Shown: positions 12,128 to 21,759 of the stretch, one piece after another
Layout of the letters: every line of letters begins with the position of its first letter
Position numbering within the stretch: the first letter of the stretch is position 1
Source of the DNA: Enoplosus armatus
Lineage: Eukaryota > Chordata > Actinopteri > Centrarchiformes > Enoplosidae
NCBI RefSeq assembly: GCF_043641665.1
Contig: NC_092198.1
Location: 69,501 to 133,500, forward strand
Direction of reading: 5' to 3'
DNA: 64,000 nt
The notes under the pieces: generated by a model
Told to the model about the DNA's origin: nothing
Seen by the model: the letters and a program-made list of their open reading frames with translations, nothing else
The model's database searches: none
Position numbers and translations under genes: made by a program

Positions 12128-13978
12128 ATTTATAACTACCTGACAGCAGTACTCTCAGACAGGTGTCCTGGCCATACCATGCCGCCTGGTGAATCGCAAG
12201 CCAGCCTGGTTTACTTGGCAGCATCAGGTTTGTTCCCGGACACATCACCAATGATTTCACTCTGCTCACATCACCATCATGGATTGCTTTGAAAAGAGGC
12301 TCCTCCTCTCTGCAGGAAAAATACCCATCAGCCACCTGTCTCACCTGTCTGCTATAAGGCTCAGACGCGTGGTGTTTTTAATGATTCCTCCCAGCTGACG
12401 GCTGCTTGTTTTCAGCTGTTACAGTCTACATTATTATGAATTATACAGAGTAATAAAGTTAATTTTAATGTCAGGTTGATAAAGTTTACATTGAAATGGG
12501 CAGTTTGCTCAAAATACAAACAAAAACCACTGAAACAGGTGAAACAGGTACAGTGATGGTTTATCAACAGAATTTGACTCACACTTCAGGTTCGGGAGCA
12601 ATGTGGACCAGACTGCCGTTAGCTTTGCGATACGCCACCATCTTCTTCCCAGAACCCGTCATGAAGTGACTGACTGTTCCATCAAACGTCCTCCTGACAC
12701 AACAACACCAAAGTTGTCAATGAGAGGACTGGCAGTTCATCTGTCTGGAATAGTGATGAGAAGACTGGTTCTTTTAAGTGACCCGGTACGTGTCAATCAC
12801 CCACCACCATCTCTGACCTCCATCTCATGGTGACTCCTAACAGGTCAGAACTCCTCTGCAAGTTAATAAAATGATATTAATTCTAGTCCTGAACGAAGGA
12901 TCAAACATTAGTTACTCTCAGATTTTTTGGCCGGTTAGGATTGATTTCGTATTCTGAGACAATTGATAAATGTAGGCTATGTTTTATATACAGTATAGAT
13001 CTCTGGTCCAGCACCTTCTAGTCTTCTAACATCTTCTGGAAATCTGAAGCTAATGAATGCATCTGATCTCATGACAGCCAACTGTTCAGACTGCATCTAC
13101 AGACTGTGTCTGAGGACTCTGTCTGTAGAAGGACTCTGTCTGTAAGAGGACTCTGTAGGAGGACTCTGTCTGTCTGAGGGCTCTGTCTGAAGACTGTAGG
13201 AGGACTGAGGACTCTATAGGAGGACTCTGTCTGAAGACTCTGTAGTGGTGACCAAGTGTCCGAGTGGTGTAATGTAGTTTTTATTTCTTCACTTTTTATT
13301 ATTTTACTTGTGTTTCTGTTATTAGTTTTGTTCCTTCGTAGGTTTATGGCTTCTTGGAAAATTGTCATTCTGCTGATTATTTCTATTCCTTATAGTTTAA
13401 CTGGATAATCTCAGCATTTATTATTCCCATGTATGGATGTTCTTAGTTACATTTGCAACCTACAGTACATCTGTATTTGTTGTATTTGTTTAACTTTTGT
13501 TAAACAATAATCATCAATAAAGAGCCTTTTGTATGAAGCCGTCTGTATTAATTGCTTCAAGCAAGTATCATTGAGACACTGTTTTTTAGTAGTAGAAGGA
13601 GGGAAATAAAAACTATGAGGTGACATACGGATCAGGAGCCTTTTCACTCGGAGGATTTGGAGAACTGTAGTGTGCAGTGGTCTGGGCTGGAGGTGGATTA
13701 TGGGAGCTGTAGGCTGCAGATGAATTGTGGGAGCTGTGGCTGGGCTGGTTGGCATTTCTAGCTGCAGGGTTCAGGCTGTTACTGTCAGGTTGGTGAGGAG
13801 GCGTGGTGGTAGGAGCGGCAGTGTTGGTGTTGGTGGTGTTGCAGTGTGTTTCGGTCAGACTGCGCTCTATGGCGAGATGCAGCAGCTCGTCATCACTCAG
13901 GTTACTGTAGAGAGAATAATCCTCGAAGGCCAGACTGGAAGCTGCTGATCCAGAGCGAGAGATGCTGGCTGCCGCCAT
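1291..13978 (-). CDS. asb2: ASB2: ankyrin repeat and SOCS box protein 2 (complete)
   Basis: This is the substrate receptor of an Elongin B/C-Cullin5 ubiquitin ligase; in mammals it targets filamins in muscle and blood cells. Coding exons in transcript order: 13978-13629, 12309-12140, 12028-11873, 10473-10228, 8403-8232, 4250-3680, 3494-3341, 1430-1291. All junctions are GT-AG and phase-compatible, giving 652 aa; human ASB2 beta, as I recall, is 635. The N-terminus carries a UIM (residues ~29-43, DDELLHLAIERSL) typical of the muscle-type long isoform. Ankyrin repeats fill ~118-480 (for example LYEATKNGHEEIVELLLSQ). The last exon holds the SOCS box: BC-box PLLQLCRLQI and Cul5-box LPLPGGL, ending at TGA 1291. 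I chose the ATG at 13978 because it starts the UIM exon in frame. Teleosts carry asb2 paralogues, so the exact a/b name is open. Introns are full of mobile-element relics. Confidence 0.93.
1500..2970 (-). mobile_element. L2/CR1-like LINE reverse-transcriptase relic
   Basis: Lying just downstream of the last asb2 exon boundary and inside its final intron, the minus strand reads as a decayed non-LTR retrotransposon. From 2970 downward it resembles the endonuclease-RT linker. Around 2400 it shows a FSDYRPVALISVAMKVFEH-like RT block, and around 2010 GAPQGCVVSPWLFSLYT, followed by a YEDNTT block where active elements have FADD. Frameshifts and stops break the frame and the catalytic motif is altered, so it is dead. 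Confidence 0.75.
4280..7400 (-). mobile_element. Old LINE relic split by a Tc1 insertion
   Basis: Within the large asb2 intron (4251-8231), the minus strand at 6446-6720 encodes a decayed segment (containing SIVSGHVPV and an upstream VIHVGTIN-type block) resembling the SGNH-esterase part of ORF1 in fish L2/CR1-type LINEs. At 4590-4700 the minus strand looks like a degraded RT palm region of the same kind of element. The Tc1 relic at 4870-5930 lies between them, which suggests it landed in the older LINE. The boundaries are approximate. Confidence 0.45.
4870..5930 (+). mobile_element. Tc1/mariner transposase relic
   Basis: The plus strand encodes a broken Tc1-type transposase. An N-terminal paired-like helix-turn-helix begins at 4882 (MASKLSVRSQIVILSKEGLS). 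A frameshift follows near 5000, then SKSTVKRRLSCSGLRG. From 5511 comes the DDE core end, with DKDPKHTS and PPQSPDLNPTE. The right end (5901-5929) matches a Tc1 inverted terminal repeat, with TTTTGGACCCCACTG at its outer edge. I could not find the matching left terminal repeat. Frameshifts and stops show it is inactive. Confidence 0.88.
7530..7640 (+). mobile_element. LINE RT fragment (YADD block)
   Basis: A short stretch reads CYADDT, a stop, then LYIAVDPKDLSL on the plus strand. This is the catalytic RT block of many fish LINEs. The in-frame stop and short length mark it as a fossil inside an asb2 intron. Confidence 0.55.
8570..9290. repeat. Non-autonomous element flanked by AAAGTC-type inverted subrepeats
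   Basis: At 8580-8655 the sequence repeats units like GTAATATTTCGAGAATAAAGTC. At 9222-9290 the reverse-complement type appears (CTTTATTCTCAACATTTCGAC). The two blocks face each other across about 560 bp that contain no asb2 exon. This layout fits a non-autonomous DNA element with minisatellite-like inverted ends. The superfamily is unknown. Confidence 0.45.
9370..9430 (+). mobile_element. L2-like LINE 3' tail fragment
   Basis: The text from TTCCTTGTAATGT to the repeated CTGATTCTGATT end matches the 3' tail of the better preserved LINE at 47.84-47.88 kb. Only the tail remains. Confidence 0.55.
12029..12139 (-). repeat. 111-nt asb2 intron with CA microsatellite
   Basis: This short GT-AG intron separates the first two ankyrin exons. 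On the coding strand a (CA)n run (12095-12124) starts about 15 nt after the donor. The intron length is a multiple of three and it has no in-frame stop, so retention would keep the ORF open. Confidence 0.85.
13085..13245. repeat. Tandem GGACTCTGTCTGTA-type minisatellite
   Basis: The motif GGACTCTGTCTG recurs about eight times with small spacers of the AGAAG/TAAGA/TAGGA type in the first asb2 intron. Unit length varies between about 14 and 24 bp. Confidence 0.7.
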
Positions 13979-14309
13979 GACGGAGCTGTGAGGTCAGACA
14001 ATGATAGAATTTACTGTCTGAAACAAGCAAGTGTTCAAAACTGGATCAAAAGTTACAGCTACAGATTTCCATCGCTGCTGCCTGAACTAAAGAAACTCTT
14101 TTGACCAAGCTGACATGATGTTTTAATTTTTGTTTTGAGTTGGATCCTCAAGAGGAATCATGTGTTGATGGATTTGTTACAAGCTGAGAAAGAATTGAAC
14201 TGAGCAAAAGACAAAGAAAGAAAAAACTGTACAAATTGTAAATAATTTGTATGTTTTAGTAGATTATATGGTATACGCATTCATCAGATCAGGTAATTGT
14301 CCAATCTCA

Positions 14310-14825
14310 AAATAGCTGAATGTGAAAAGGTAAACTTTATTATACCAAATAGGGAAATTTGGGTGGTCAAGGTGCAGAAGTTACGAAACAGTAAATGCAA
14401 ATATACAACATGCAGTCCCCCTTCTACCCCCCTAAAACACACACATACACACAGAGCACGTCGCAGCACCCCCACTCTCATTATAATTAACTAATAAAAA
14501 GGATTACCATCTCACTTAGCCCGTCCAAAATACCATCCAATCCTATGTGTTGCTGAAGGAACAAAAAACTTGCTCAACCTGGCTGTTCTTATTTTCCTTC
14601 TCTTGCCTCTTGGCTTAGTTGGAACCTTTTGTGTTGAGGGTCAATAGGGTCACTGAGGATCAGCCTTACTCAGAATGAGGTCTGTACACAACTGAGCAGC
14701 TGAAATCTGGTCCCACCCAGTGACCCCACTTGCCATCTTGATCATGCGCTGCAACCTATCTTGGTCTTGGTTGCCAAACACACAAATCACGCCAAAGGAC
14801 AGGATGCTCTGTAGGACAGTCAAGT
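14310..14825 (-). mobile_element. LINE 3'-end fragment
   Basis: On the minus strand an RT C-terminal segment (ILSFGVICVFGNQDQDRLQR and downstream residues) runs from about 14825. It ends near 14320 in a tail containing TTTATTATACCAAATAGGG on the plus strand. Stops interrupt it. It lies upstream of the asb2 start codon. Confidence 0.55.
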
Positions 14826-15410
14826 CAACTTTATTTGTACAGCCCAATATCACAAATCACAATCTGCCTCAGGGGGCTTTACAATCGGTATAGCTTACAA
14901 CACCCTCTGTCCTTAGACCTTCGATTCAGATAAGGAAAAACTCCCCAAAAAACCCTTTAACAGGGAAAAGATGGAAGAAAGAGCAGCAGAGGAGGGATCC
15001 CCCTCAGGACGGACAGACAGGAAGTAGATGGTGTGTGTACAGAATACATTCACAACAGAAACATAGTTTATACAATTATGATGCCAAAATGTAGATAATA
15101 AAACATAAGTGAGGAGGATGGATCCAGGAGGACAGCTGAGTAGCTTCAGGTGTCGCCCACTAAGAAGGATCTGAGCCAGACCACCTCCTCTCCACCACAG
15201 AGACCTGGAAAGAAATAAACACAGAGGAGGACAACAGAGGAGAAACAAACAGACACAGAGGGAGAGAAAGACATGATAACATGCAAACTAGGAGAGAGAG
15301 ACGGGAAGAGGCTGAATCTCCTGGAGGACGAAGATCCAGATCAACGACTGGAGGACCGACAGCCAGGAAAGGCAGAAACAGCAGACGCTCAGAGGATATC
15401 AGTATCAGTG
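14818..15410. repeat. Common fish dispersed repeat (GGGCTTTACAATC type)
   Basis: The block begins CTTTATTTGTACAGCCCAAT and carries CTCAGGGGGCTTTACAATC, GGAAAAACTCCCCAAAAAAC and AGGAGGGATCCCCCTCAGG. I recognise these phrases as a very common interspersed repeat of percomorph genomes. No coding content was seen. Confidence 0.65.
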
Positions 15411-15860
15411 GATATTAAAAAGTCTGCAGTCTGTTAGTTGAATTCTCGTCGGCAGGATGAAGCTGGACTATAAGTACTGATATTAATAAATTCACTGAGA
15501 TCAACCCTGGAGATAAAGTGGTAACAGGTACAAGGCCTGAAATATGAAGTAATAAGTAAAAACAAGACATAACGATCAACAATAAAACTGTACATGTACA
15601 TACAAGACCATTTACTGTTGCTGTTTTGACCTTCGCAGTAGCACATTCATTGAACTTCAGCTGGTCATCAGTCTCTATGCTATTAACTCTTTCAGTTGGT
15701 CCATTGTTGACCTCTGTGAGTGGGACTTCTCTTCTGTGAAGTCTAGAATCTATGACCAAGTTCTGAGTGACCTGTAATGAACTGTGCAGCCTTTTGGGGG
15801 TGCTAACAGAGTTTTATACTGTTGGTCTGGTTTCATTTCTACAAACTAACTAAACTGGTA

Positions 15861-16062
15861 AAACATCCAACAAAACTTTATAGACAGCAGCACTGACAGA
15901 AACAAACATCCAACAAAACTTTATAGACAGCAGCACTGACAGAAACATCCAACAAAACTTTATAGACAGCAGTACTGAAACAAACATCCAACAAAACTTT
16001 ATAGACAGCAGCACTGAAACAAACATCCAACAAAACTTTTACAGACAGCAGCACTGACAGTA
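15861..16062. repeat. ~40-bp tandem repeat, five copies
   Basis: Five head-to-tail copies of a unit containing ACATCCAACAAAACTTTATA and GACAGCAGCACTGA differ by a few substitutions and 2-4 bp indels. It lies between asb2 and ppp4r4. Confidence 0.9.
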
Positions 16063-16189
16063 ACAAGCAACACAAAAAGTACTCACCTCTTTCTGGTGTC
16101 CAAATCCAGCGTTGTCTGTCTTTCTGTCTGTCTGTCCGTGGTTCTGCTGTCTGTCTGTAATGGAGGCTGCATAAGACACTGTGGCTAAG

Positions 16190-16335
16190 GATTGGAGGAG
16201 GGTTTTGGGTGTGGTTTGGAGGGGTTTTAGAGGAGGGTTTGAGGGGGGCTTGGAGGAGGGTTCAGAGGGGGCTTTGGAGGGGGGTTTGGAGGAGGGTTCG
16301 GAGGGGGCTTTGGAGGAGGGTTTGGAGCGGCGGAT
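16190..16335 (+). repeat. G-rich minisatellite (GGAGGAGGGTTT type)
   Basis: The plus strand repeats units such as GGAGGAGGGTTTGGAGGGG with many runs of three to six G. The open frame across it is a by-product of the repeat (GLEEGSEGALE-like peptide) and has no gene character. The G-runs could form quadruplexes. Confidence 0.85.
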
Positions 16336-16439
16336 ACTTGGGATTTATTTTAAGGACCTGCAGTCAGAGCTTGTTGACCAGCTGAACTCTGATACTGACT
16401 CTAATGTTACAAGCAGATTTATCTGAACCTGCAACTCGA

Positions 16440-16705
16440 CAGTGTATATGTGTATGTGGAATTTCCCCCCGGGAATCAATAAAGTTTGGATTTGATTCTG
16501 ATTTCTGATTCTGATTGGCAGACTTTGTTCAGTGTTTTCAAACACATAAAACACAAAAAAACATGTTTTATGTGAAATAATGACTAGGTGTTTAATAAAC
16601 TGCATTAATATCACATCAGTCTCAAATGAATTCCTACTTTGTTTAATCAGAATCTGAATCAGAATTAGAAATTCTTTATTGATCCCTGGGGGGAAATTGT
16701 ACAAG
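16440..16705. mobile_element. Two convergent LINE 3' tails
   Basis: A plus-strand tail (GGGAATCAATAAAG then repeated TGATTCTGATT, 16468-16520) faces a minus-strand tail (reading AATCAGAATCTGAATCAG on plus, then TTTATTGATCCCTGG, 16648-16700). Both match the tails of LINEs elsewhere in the window (24.5, 31.07 kb). Confidence 0.6.
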
Positions 16706-16729
16706 GGTTAAGGTTTAAAGTTAATCCTT

Positions 16730-17060
16730 CATCTATCCAAGGTTCACATGTAATGTTCTATTCCAGAATGAATCCCAGATCTACCCTGAGTCAGCATCAG
16801 ATCTGTCTCAAGTTAATCCCAGAGGTGTCCCAGTTATACCTGTCTAGAGTTTATCCACGTCAGGATTCATTTTAAATCTGTCCCAGATAAATCCCAGATC
16901 CTTCCAGGATTAATCTCAGATCTTTCTCAGGTTAATCTGGCCAGGATGAATATCTGGTCTGTCCAAGATTTCTATGTGATCTGACCCTGGTTAATCCCTG
17001 GTCTGCCTCAGGTTAATCACAGGCCTTTCTAGAGTTAATATTTCAAGGGTGAATCCGAGA
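16730..17060. repeat. Degenerate TTAATCCCAGATCTGTC repeat
   Basis: Phrases such as GGTTAATCCCAGATCTGTCC recur about a dozen times at 20-35 bp spacing with heavy divergence. It is an old satellite-like array; no coding content was seen. Confidence 0.6.
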
Positions 17061-17894
17061 TCAGTCTCAACCTCTGAACATATAAAGTTTCATTGTAATG
17101 TTGTAATAAACCAGTTTAGTTACCAACCCATGTTGGTCATTATTCCAGTCACTCTGACAAAGAGAGAACTGGTTTATTCCACAATGTTTCGTCTGTTTTA
17201 CTATAATTGTTGTTTATATCAGATATTATTGTTGTTACTGTTTTAATCCTGGTTCAATCATGAAAAGCACTTTGTACCTTTGTTTTGAAAAGTTTGTTGC
17301 TATATTTTATTTTTATTTACTACACACTGAACTTAAACAGTCACTAACTGTCTGATTTGTGAGTAAACTGATAAACTACCCAACCAATCAGATGACTACT
17401 TCTAACCTGGTTACATTTAGAGTTAACTGTGTGTGTGTGTGTGTGTGTTATTCTTAGATTCAGCTGCTGAGTGAAAGTGAGCAAAGAAGGTCAGAGCTGA
17501 GCACCAGGAAGTTTCAAAAAATGGAAATAGGAAATAGACACATTATATAATTATATAACTAAATTATGTTTCAATGATTTAAAGAGGCTTTGATGTTATA
17601 TTAGTTATATTTCAGAGACACAGGTCAGAGGTCACAGTTAGTCACTATAAAGACACCATCCAGGTTCACCGACATTTTACTACGTGGTGAGTCAAAGAGG
17701 TTTTCCTTCAACTTCAACAATTGATCAAAATGGTGTTCAATGTAGAACACAATGTCAGGGTTACTGGTTAGCTACAGCAGTCCACCAACTAGCCCTGCAA
17801 GTACTCCCTACACCAAGCTGCGGTGTTGTGACCACCAGATAACAGGAGCTTTCAGGTGAATGAGCACTGGACTGGTGGGGGGCCTGAGTGGAGA

Positions 17895-18480
17895 TGAACC
17901 CCAAAAATGAACCCACACACACGACTCAAAGTAAAAATAAAGAGTCTTTAATGATAAAGAAATAAGCTTGACCAGGCAAGACATCTCTACAAAGTAATAA
18001 ATCAAAATCACTCCTAGAAAACGGAGGAAAAACACTAATACAAAAATGCGACAAAACAAAGGAGCTAAAACTAACAAAGTAGACAACAGAAAATCACTCC
18101 TACAAGTGGAGGAACAAAACTGGGAAAATCTAGACAGCAAAAGTGAACAAAATAACAAGAACACTGAACCAACTCACACAGAAACTAACAGGGAAACAAG
18201 ACCCGGACTTACAGCTGGTAATCATGGCGTAAAGGACAACACGAATTGGCACAAGACAAAGGGAGACGCAGACTATTTAAACAAGAGGTGAGTGAACACA
18301 GGTGGAAACAATCAGGGCGGGGCTGACAATCACAAAGGCGGGAAACACGAGGGCAGGAAGTCAAGTGGTCTGAAACGAGAGGGAACACAGTTACTACAAA
18401 ATAAAACAGGAAATGACAAGACAACATGACTAAACGAGACAAAAACGGTAACTTAACATAAATGACGAAACATGACAGTA
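17895..18480. repeat. Probable dispersed repeat
   Basis: The block contains AAAGAGTCTTTAATGATAAAG at one end and a segment with GTGAACACAGGTGGAAACAA, GGGCGGGGCTGACAATCAC and a terminal ACATGACAGTACC. These phrases look like a recurrent fish mobile-element end. I cannot name the family. Confidence 0.4.
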
Positions 18481-18571
18481 CCTCTGCCTGATTTCCTCGA
18501 AGGTTTGAATTTGACCCTGGAATTGTCTGTACCTTGCAAACAAGTTAGTAAAGACATTTTGATTGGGCTAC

Positions 18572-18756
18572 CCTCGTCTCTGTCTGCTATTCTGCGTGTG
18601 GGTTCCTTCTGATTTGTGACAGATCTGTACCAGCTCTTCATCAGACAGGTGACTGTAAACGCTGTAGTCATCCAGACTCACCTCACAGACAGGCCATGTT
18701 GGATCTAATGGTGGAGAAAGAAACTCTGAAGTGTCTGTGGGACTGATATCAAGCAC
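18572..18756 (-). pseudogene. Orphan second UIM-like asb2 exon
   Basis: The minus strand encodes DDYSVYSHLSDEELVQI, clearly related to EDYSLYSNLSDDELLHLAI in the real first asb2 exon 4.6 kb downstream. After DEELVQ the helix reads ICHKSE, so the conserved Ala and Ser of a UIM are lost. A possible donor (CGAGG followed by GTAGCC, end 18572) has the phase needed to join asb2 exon 2 at 12309. No in-frame ATG is present, so it would need an upstream exon; acceptor-like AGs lie near 18757 and 18707. It may be an alternative 5' exon or the relic of a tandem asb2 duplicate. No ankyrin exons accompany it in 14-18.5 kb. Confidence 0.5.
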
Positions 18757-18759
18757 CTG

Positions 18760-20700
18760 AGTTTCACATTAGATCTACTGGGTTAAATAACTCAGCATGT
18801 AAACAGCAGCAGGTCATTTAAGGTCGACCTCTTTATATTTGGCTGAACCTGCTGGTTAATGTGAGATCAGTGACTGTGACTGGAAGCCTTGGAGGTCAGC
18901 TGTGTTTCTTTTCTCTGTCCTGAAGCCAAAATATTCACACTGAGAGCTGATGATCTGTCCTGCAGAAACTGGAATCTGGAGGGTTTTTTACATTTCCAAT
19001 GTGTCTTAAACACAAACTGAACTGAATTTGGCCAAGATATTGATGAAGATTAATGACATTTATATGATCATCTACTTTCAAATCATAAACTATAAATAGA
19101 TGTAGTTGGCCTCGACCCTCTCTAGTTCTGTTTAACCTGTGATGTTACTGTCCCTCCACTATTCTTCATCTGACAAATTGGGTGAGTTTCAGAAAGTTTG
19201 TCATCTGCTGACTGAGGTCAACTGCCCCAGTGATCATTTATTAATGTAAGTTTTAAAATGTATACAGTATTTTAGTGGAGCTGTGAGCAAACAAGATGCT
19301 GCTGAACTTAAGTCTGGAGTTTATTTCTGCATCACTGAATGACGTAAAACCTGCATCAGGACAATTCATGAAACCCATATTTAGTCCTACCTGTGAAAGG
19401 TCCAGCCAGGATGCAGACCTCTATCAGTTTTCAGCGGAGACGTCTGTGTCTGCAATAGATCTGTGTTCAAGTCATGCTGTCAGCCAACTCTGTCGCCCAA
19501 TGGCTGAGACCAAAGAGACCAAACTGACCAACTTCCTGTCTCATTCTAACAGGCTAAAGGCAGTGGAATATAACTTAGTACAAGTACTGTACTCTCTGTA
19601 ATCTCCTCCCACCCAAAACACCACTTTCATACAAAGCCAATAACTGACATGTATTTATCTCTAACTGAGCTTTAAATAAGTCAATAATAAAATTTAAAAA
19701 AATCAACTCTTAAAATAATTAAGCCCCTCTTACAACTACAACAGTAATCGTGCTGCCTCTAAATACATGAACCAAAATATAAATAACATCTTTAGCTGTT
19801 CAGTACTTTTCAGATGGAAAGGTTGTAAGTTGTTGAAATAATTAATGAAATAGAACCATTTAGAAAAAAAATCAAATGAACTCTGAGAAAATATGATTGT
19901 GTTAAATACGAACCAGACCCTTGATTTTAAGTTTGTCCTGAGGGTGGCGCTAGAGGAAAGATCATGGAGTCATTCAAATATAAAGGGTTCATCCTCTGAG
20001 GAGATTTACTAATTGTATTTTGATGCAGTTATTTAAAACGTCTGTGTGAAACCTAAAGGCTCTGTATCAGGTCCTTACACTGTGTGTTATAATGAATGAA
20101 GTCCAATTGTGTATATCTACAGTTAGAGATGATCTGCTTATAAACACACTGAAATACAAACATATATATTATTTGTTTTTTTATATGAACATAAATATAA
20201 AAGCACTAAAATGTGGTTAATCACTGACACGCAGTCATGTACTGTATATAAACTGGACTTTGTGAATGAGTTTGGTCACTTACATCCATTCGTTTCCATG
20301 GAAACCGGTTTAACTGCTGCAATGCAGGGCCTTAGCCTCCAACTAGCCCGCCCTGCGCTGCCGATCACCCGGTTCCGGTCCAGTTTCAGCCCGGTTCCGG
20401 TCCTTCAGCAGGTCAGTCAAATATATAAAAACACACAAACATCAGCTTCGGACTTACTGCTCTTTCATAAACCTTCATTCAAATTTCTGACCATTCTACT
20501 GATTCCCAATCCATCCAGGTTTATTATCAACTGCAGGAGGTCAGATGACGTGTAAAACGTCCTTTAAGATCTTGTGGTAAAATCTGTTTTGAGAAAATTC
20601 ACCAAAAAGCTTTACATACGAATGAACTCTCAACTTCTATAATGTTTGATACTGTTCGGTACCGCCCTCCGTGTGGGAGCGACTAGACGGACCTAGGTTC
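18760..20700. other. Intergenic stretch with no recognised gene
   Basis: It lies between the orphan UIM exon and the ppp4r4 upstream repeats. Open frames here are short and lack family resemblance or splice support. At 19930-19995 there is a fish dispersed-repeat phrase (GTCCTGAGGGTGGCGCTAGA) that recurs at 33.12 kb in ppp4r4. Confidence 0.5.
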
Positions 20701-21640
20701 AGAAAGATGGACATTTTATTAAAATAACTGTTTGTTGGTGTACTCGGTGGAGGCCGAAATGAGTGGGTCGTACGGGTTTCTAAAACATAATTTTTAAGGT
20801 CTTACGGATTGCAAAGTTTACAAATGAGCACAGACGCATTATAGCGCTAACATTTTAACGCAGCTCGGCGTGACGGTCCTACCATACCGGACAGAGCAGT
20901 TGAAAAGGGTGTAGTAGGTCGGGATTTTATTTAAATTAGTGTTTGTTGCTGTGCTTGGGGTGCGTCGATATACAGAGGATATCGTGCTGATTTGTTAAAT
21001 GTCTGATGTTAAAGGATTTTCAGATTGTTATTCTATTAAATAGTAAAGAAATTCTGCAATGCGAGTCTGGCTTGACGTTCCTTACGCACAGGACCGAATG
21101 GGAGGATTTTTTTTTTTTTTTTTTTTAATATGTGCTGTTTGATGTACTGAAGATCAGCCGAAATGAAAATCCATCTGATAACCTTCAGTTATAAGCTTTA
21201 ACAGATTCCTGGGTTGATTAGTGAGGAAATAAGCGTTAAAACGTTACATTTTGTAACGGAATCTGGCTTAACGTTTCCTCCGCGTAGGAGAGAGCGGATT
21301 TGGCTTTGGTTCAGCTGATGGTCACTGACAGCGGCTGGCTGTGGGGTCTGTTCCCTGCTATCATAGTAACTCGACTGGGATATTCTATTCAACAGATGTC
21401 CCTCAGAAAAGAGGAGATTTTACTGAAATAATCGCAGCTCGTAGGACTCAGTGGGCGCCGAATAGAAACACATTGATTTGAGAAGTATTTTACTGTGAAT
21501 CTCTGGCAAATTGCTTCATTCGGAGGTGAGTGAAGATTAAATTATTATTAAATTATCATTTCATCATTTAAATTTTGAACGGAGTCTGGCGTGACGTTCC
21601 GCCCCGCACAGATCGAGCAGGGATCTCCTTGGAAACGGTT
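20700..21640 (+). repeat. Promoter-proximal ~200-bp diverged repeat, four copies
   Basis: Four diverged units precede ppp4r4, starting near 20708, 20920, 21103 and 21411. Each starts with an ATTTTA(T/C)T-type block, has a GTTTGTTG or equivalent middle, and ends in a GC-rich box of the form CTGGC-TGACGTTCC followed by GCACAGA or similar. The box occurs at ~20866, 21066, 21262 and 21587. TGACG(T) is a CRE/ATF half-site. The last box lies about 170 bp from the ppp4r4 ATG, so these could be promoter elements, but no function is shown. Confidence 0.6.
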
Positions 21641-21759
21641 AGTGACAGCCCCCCCCCCATCCCTCTCTCCTCCTCTCATCAGGGATGGTTGGTACTGAGA
21701 TCCGCCGCCTGTTCTCCCACTAACAACCAGTACCAAACTGGGACATTTCCAGTGAGCAG

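Noticed and set aside
15860..16075. Direct repeats resembling a CRISPR array
   Set aside because: Units are continuous tandem copies without unique spacers, in a vertebrate genome.
16181..16426. 81-aa Gly/Glu-rich open frame
   Set aside because: Produced by the G-rich minisatellite; no conserved sequence.
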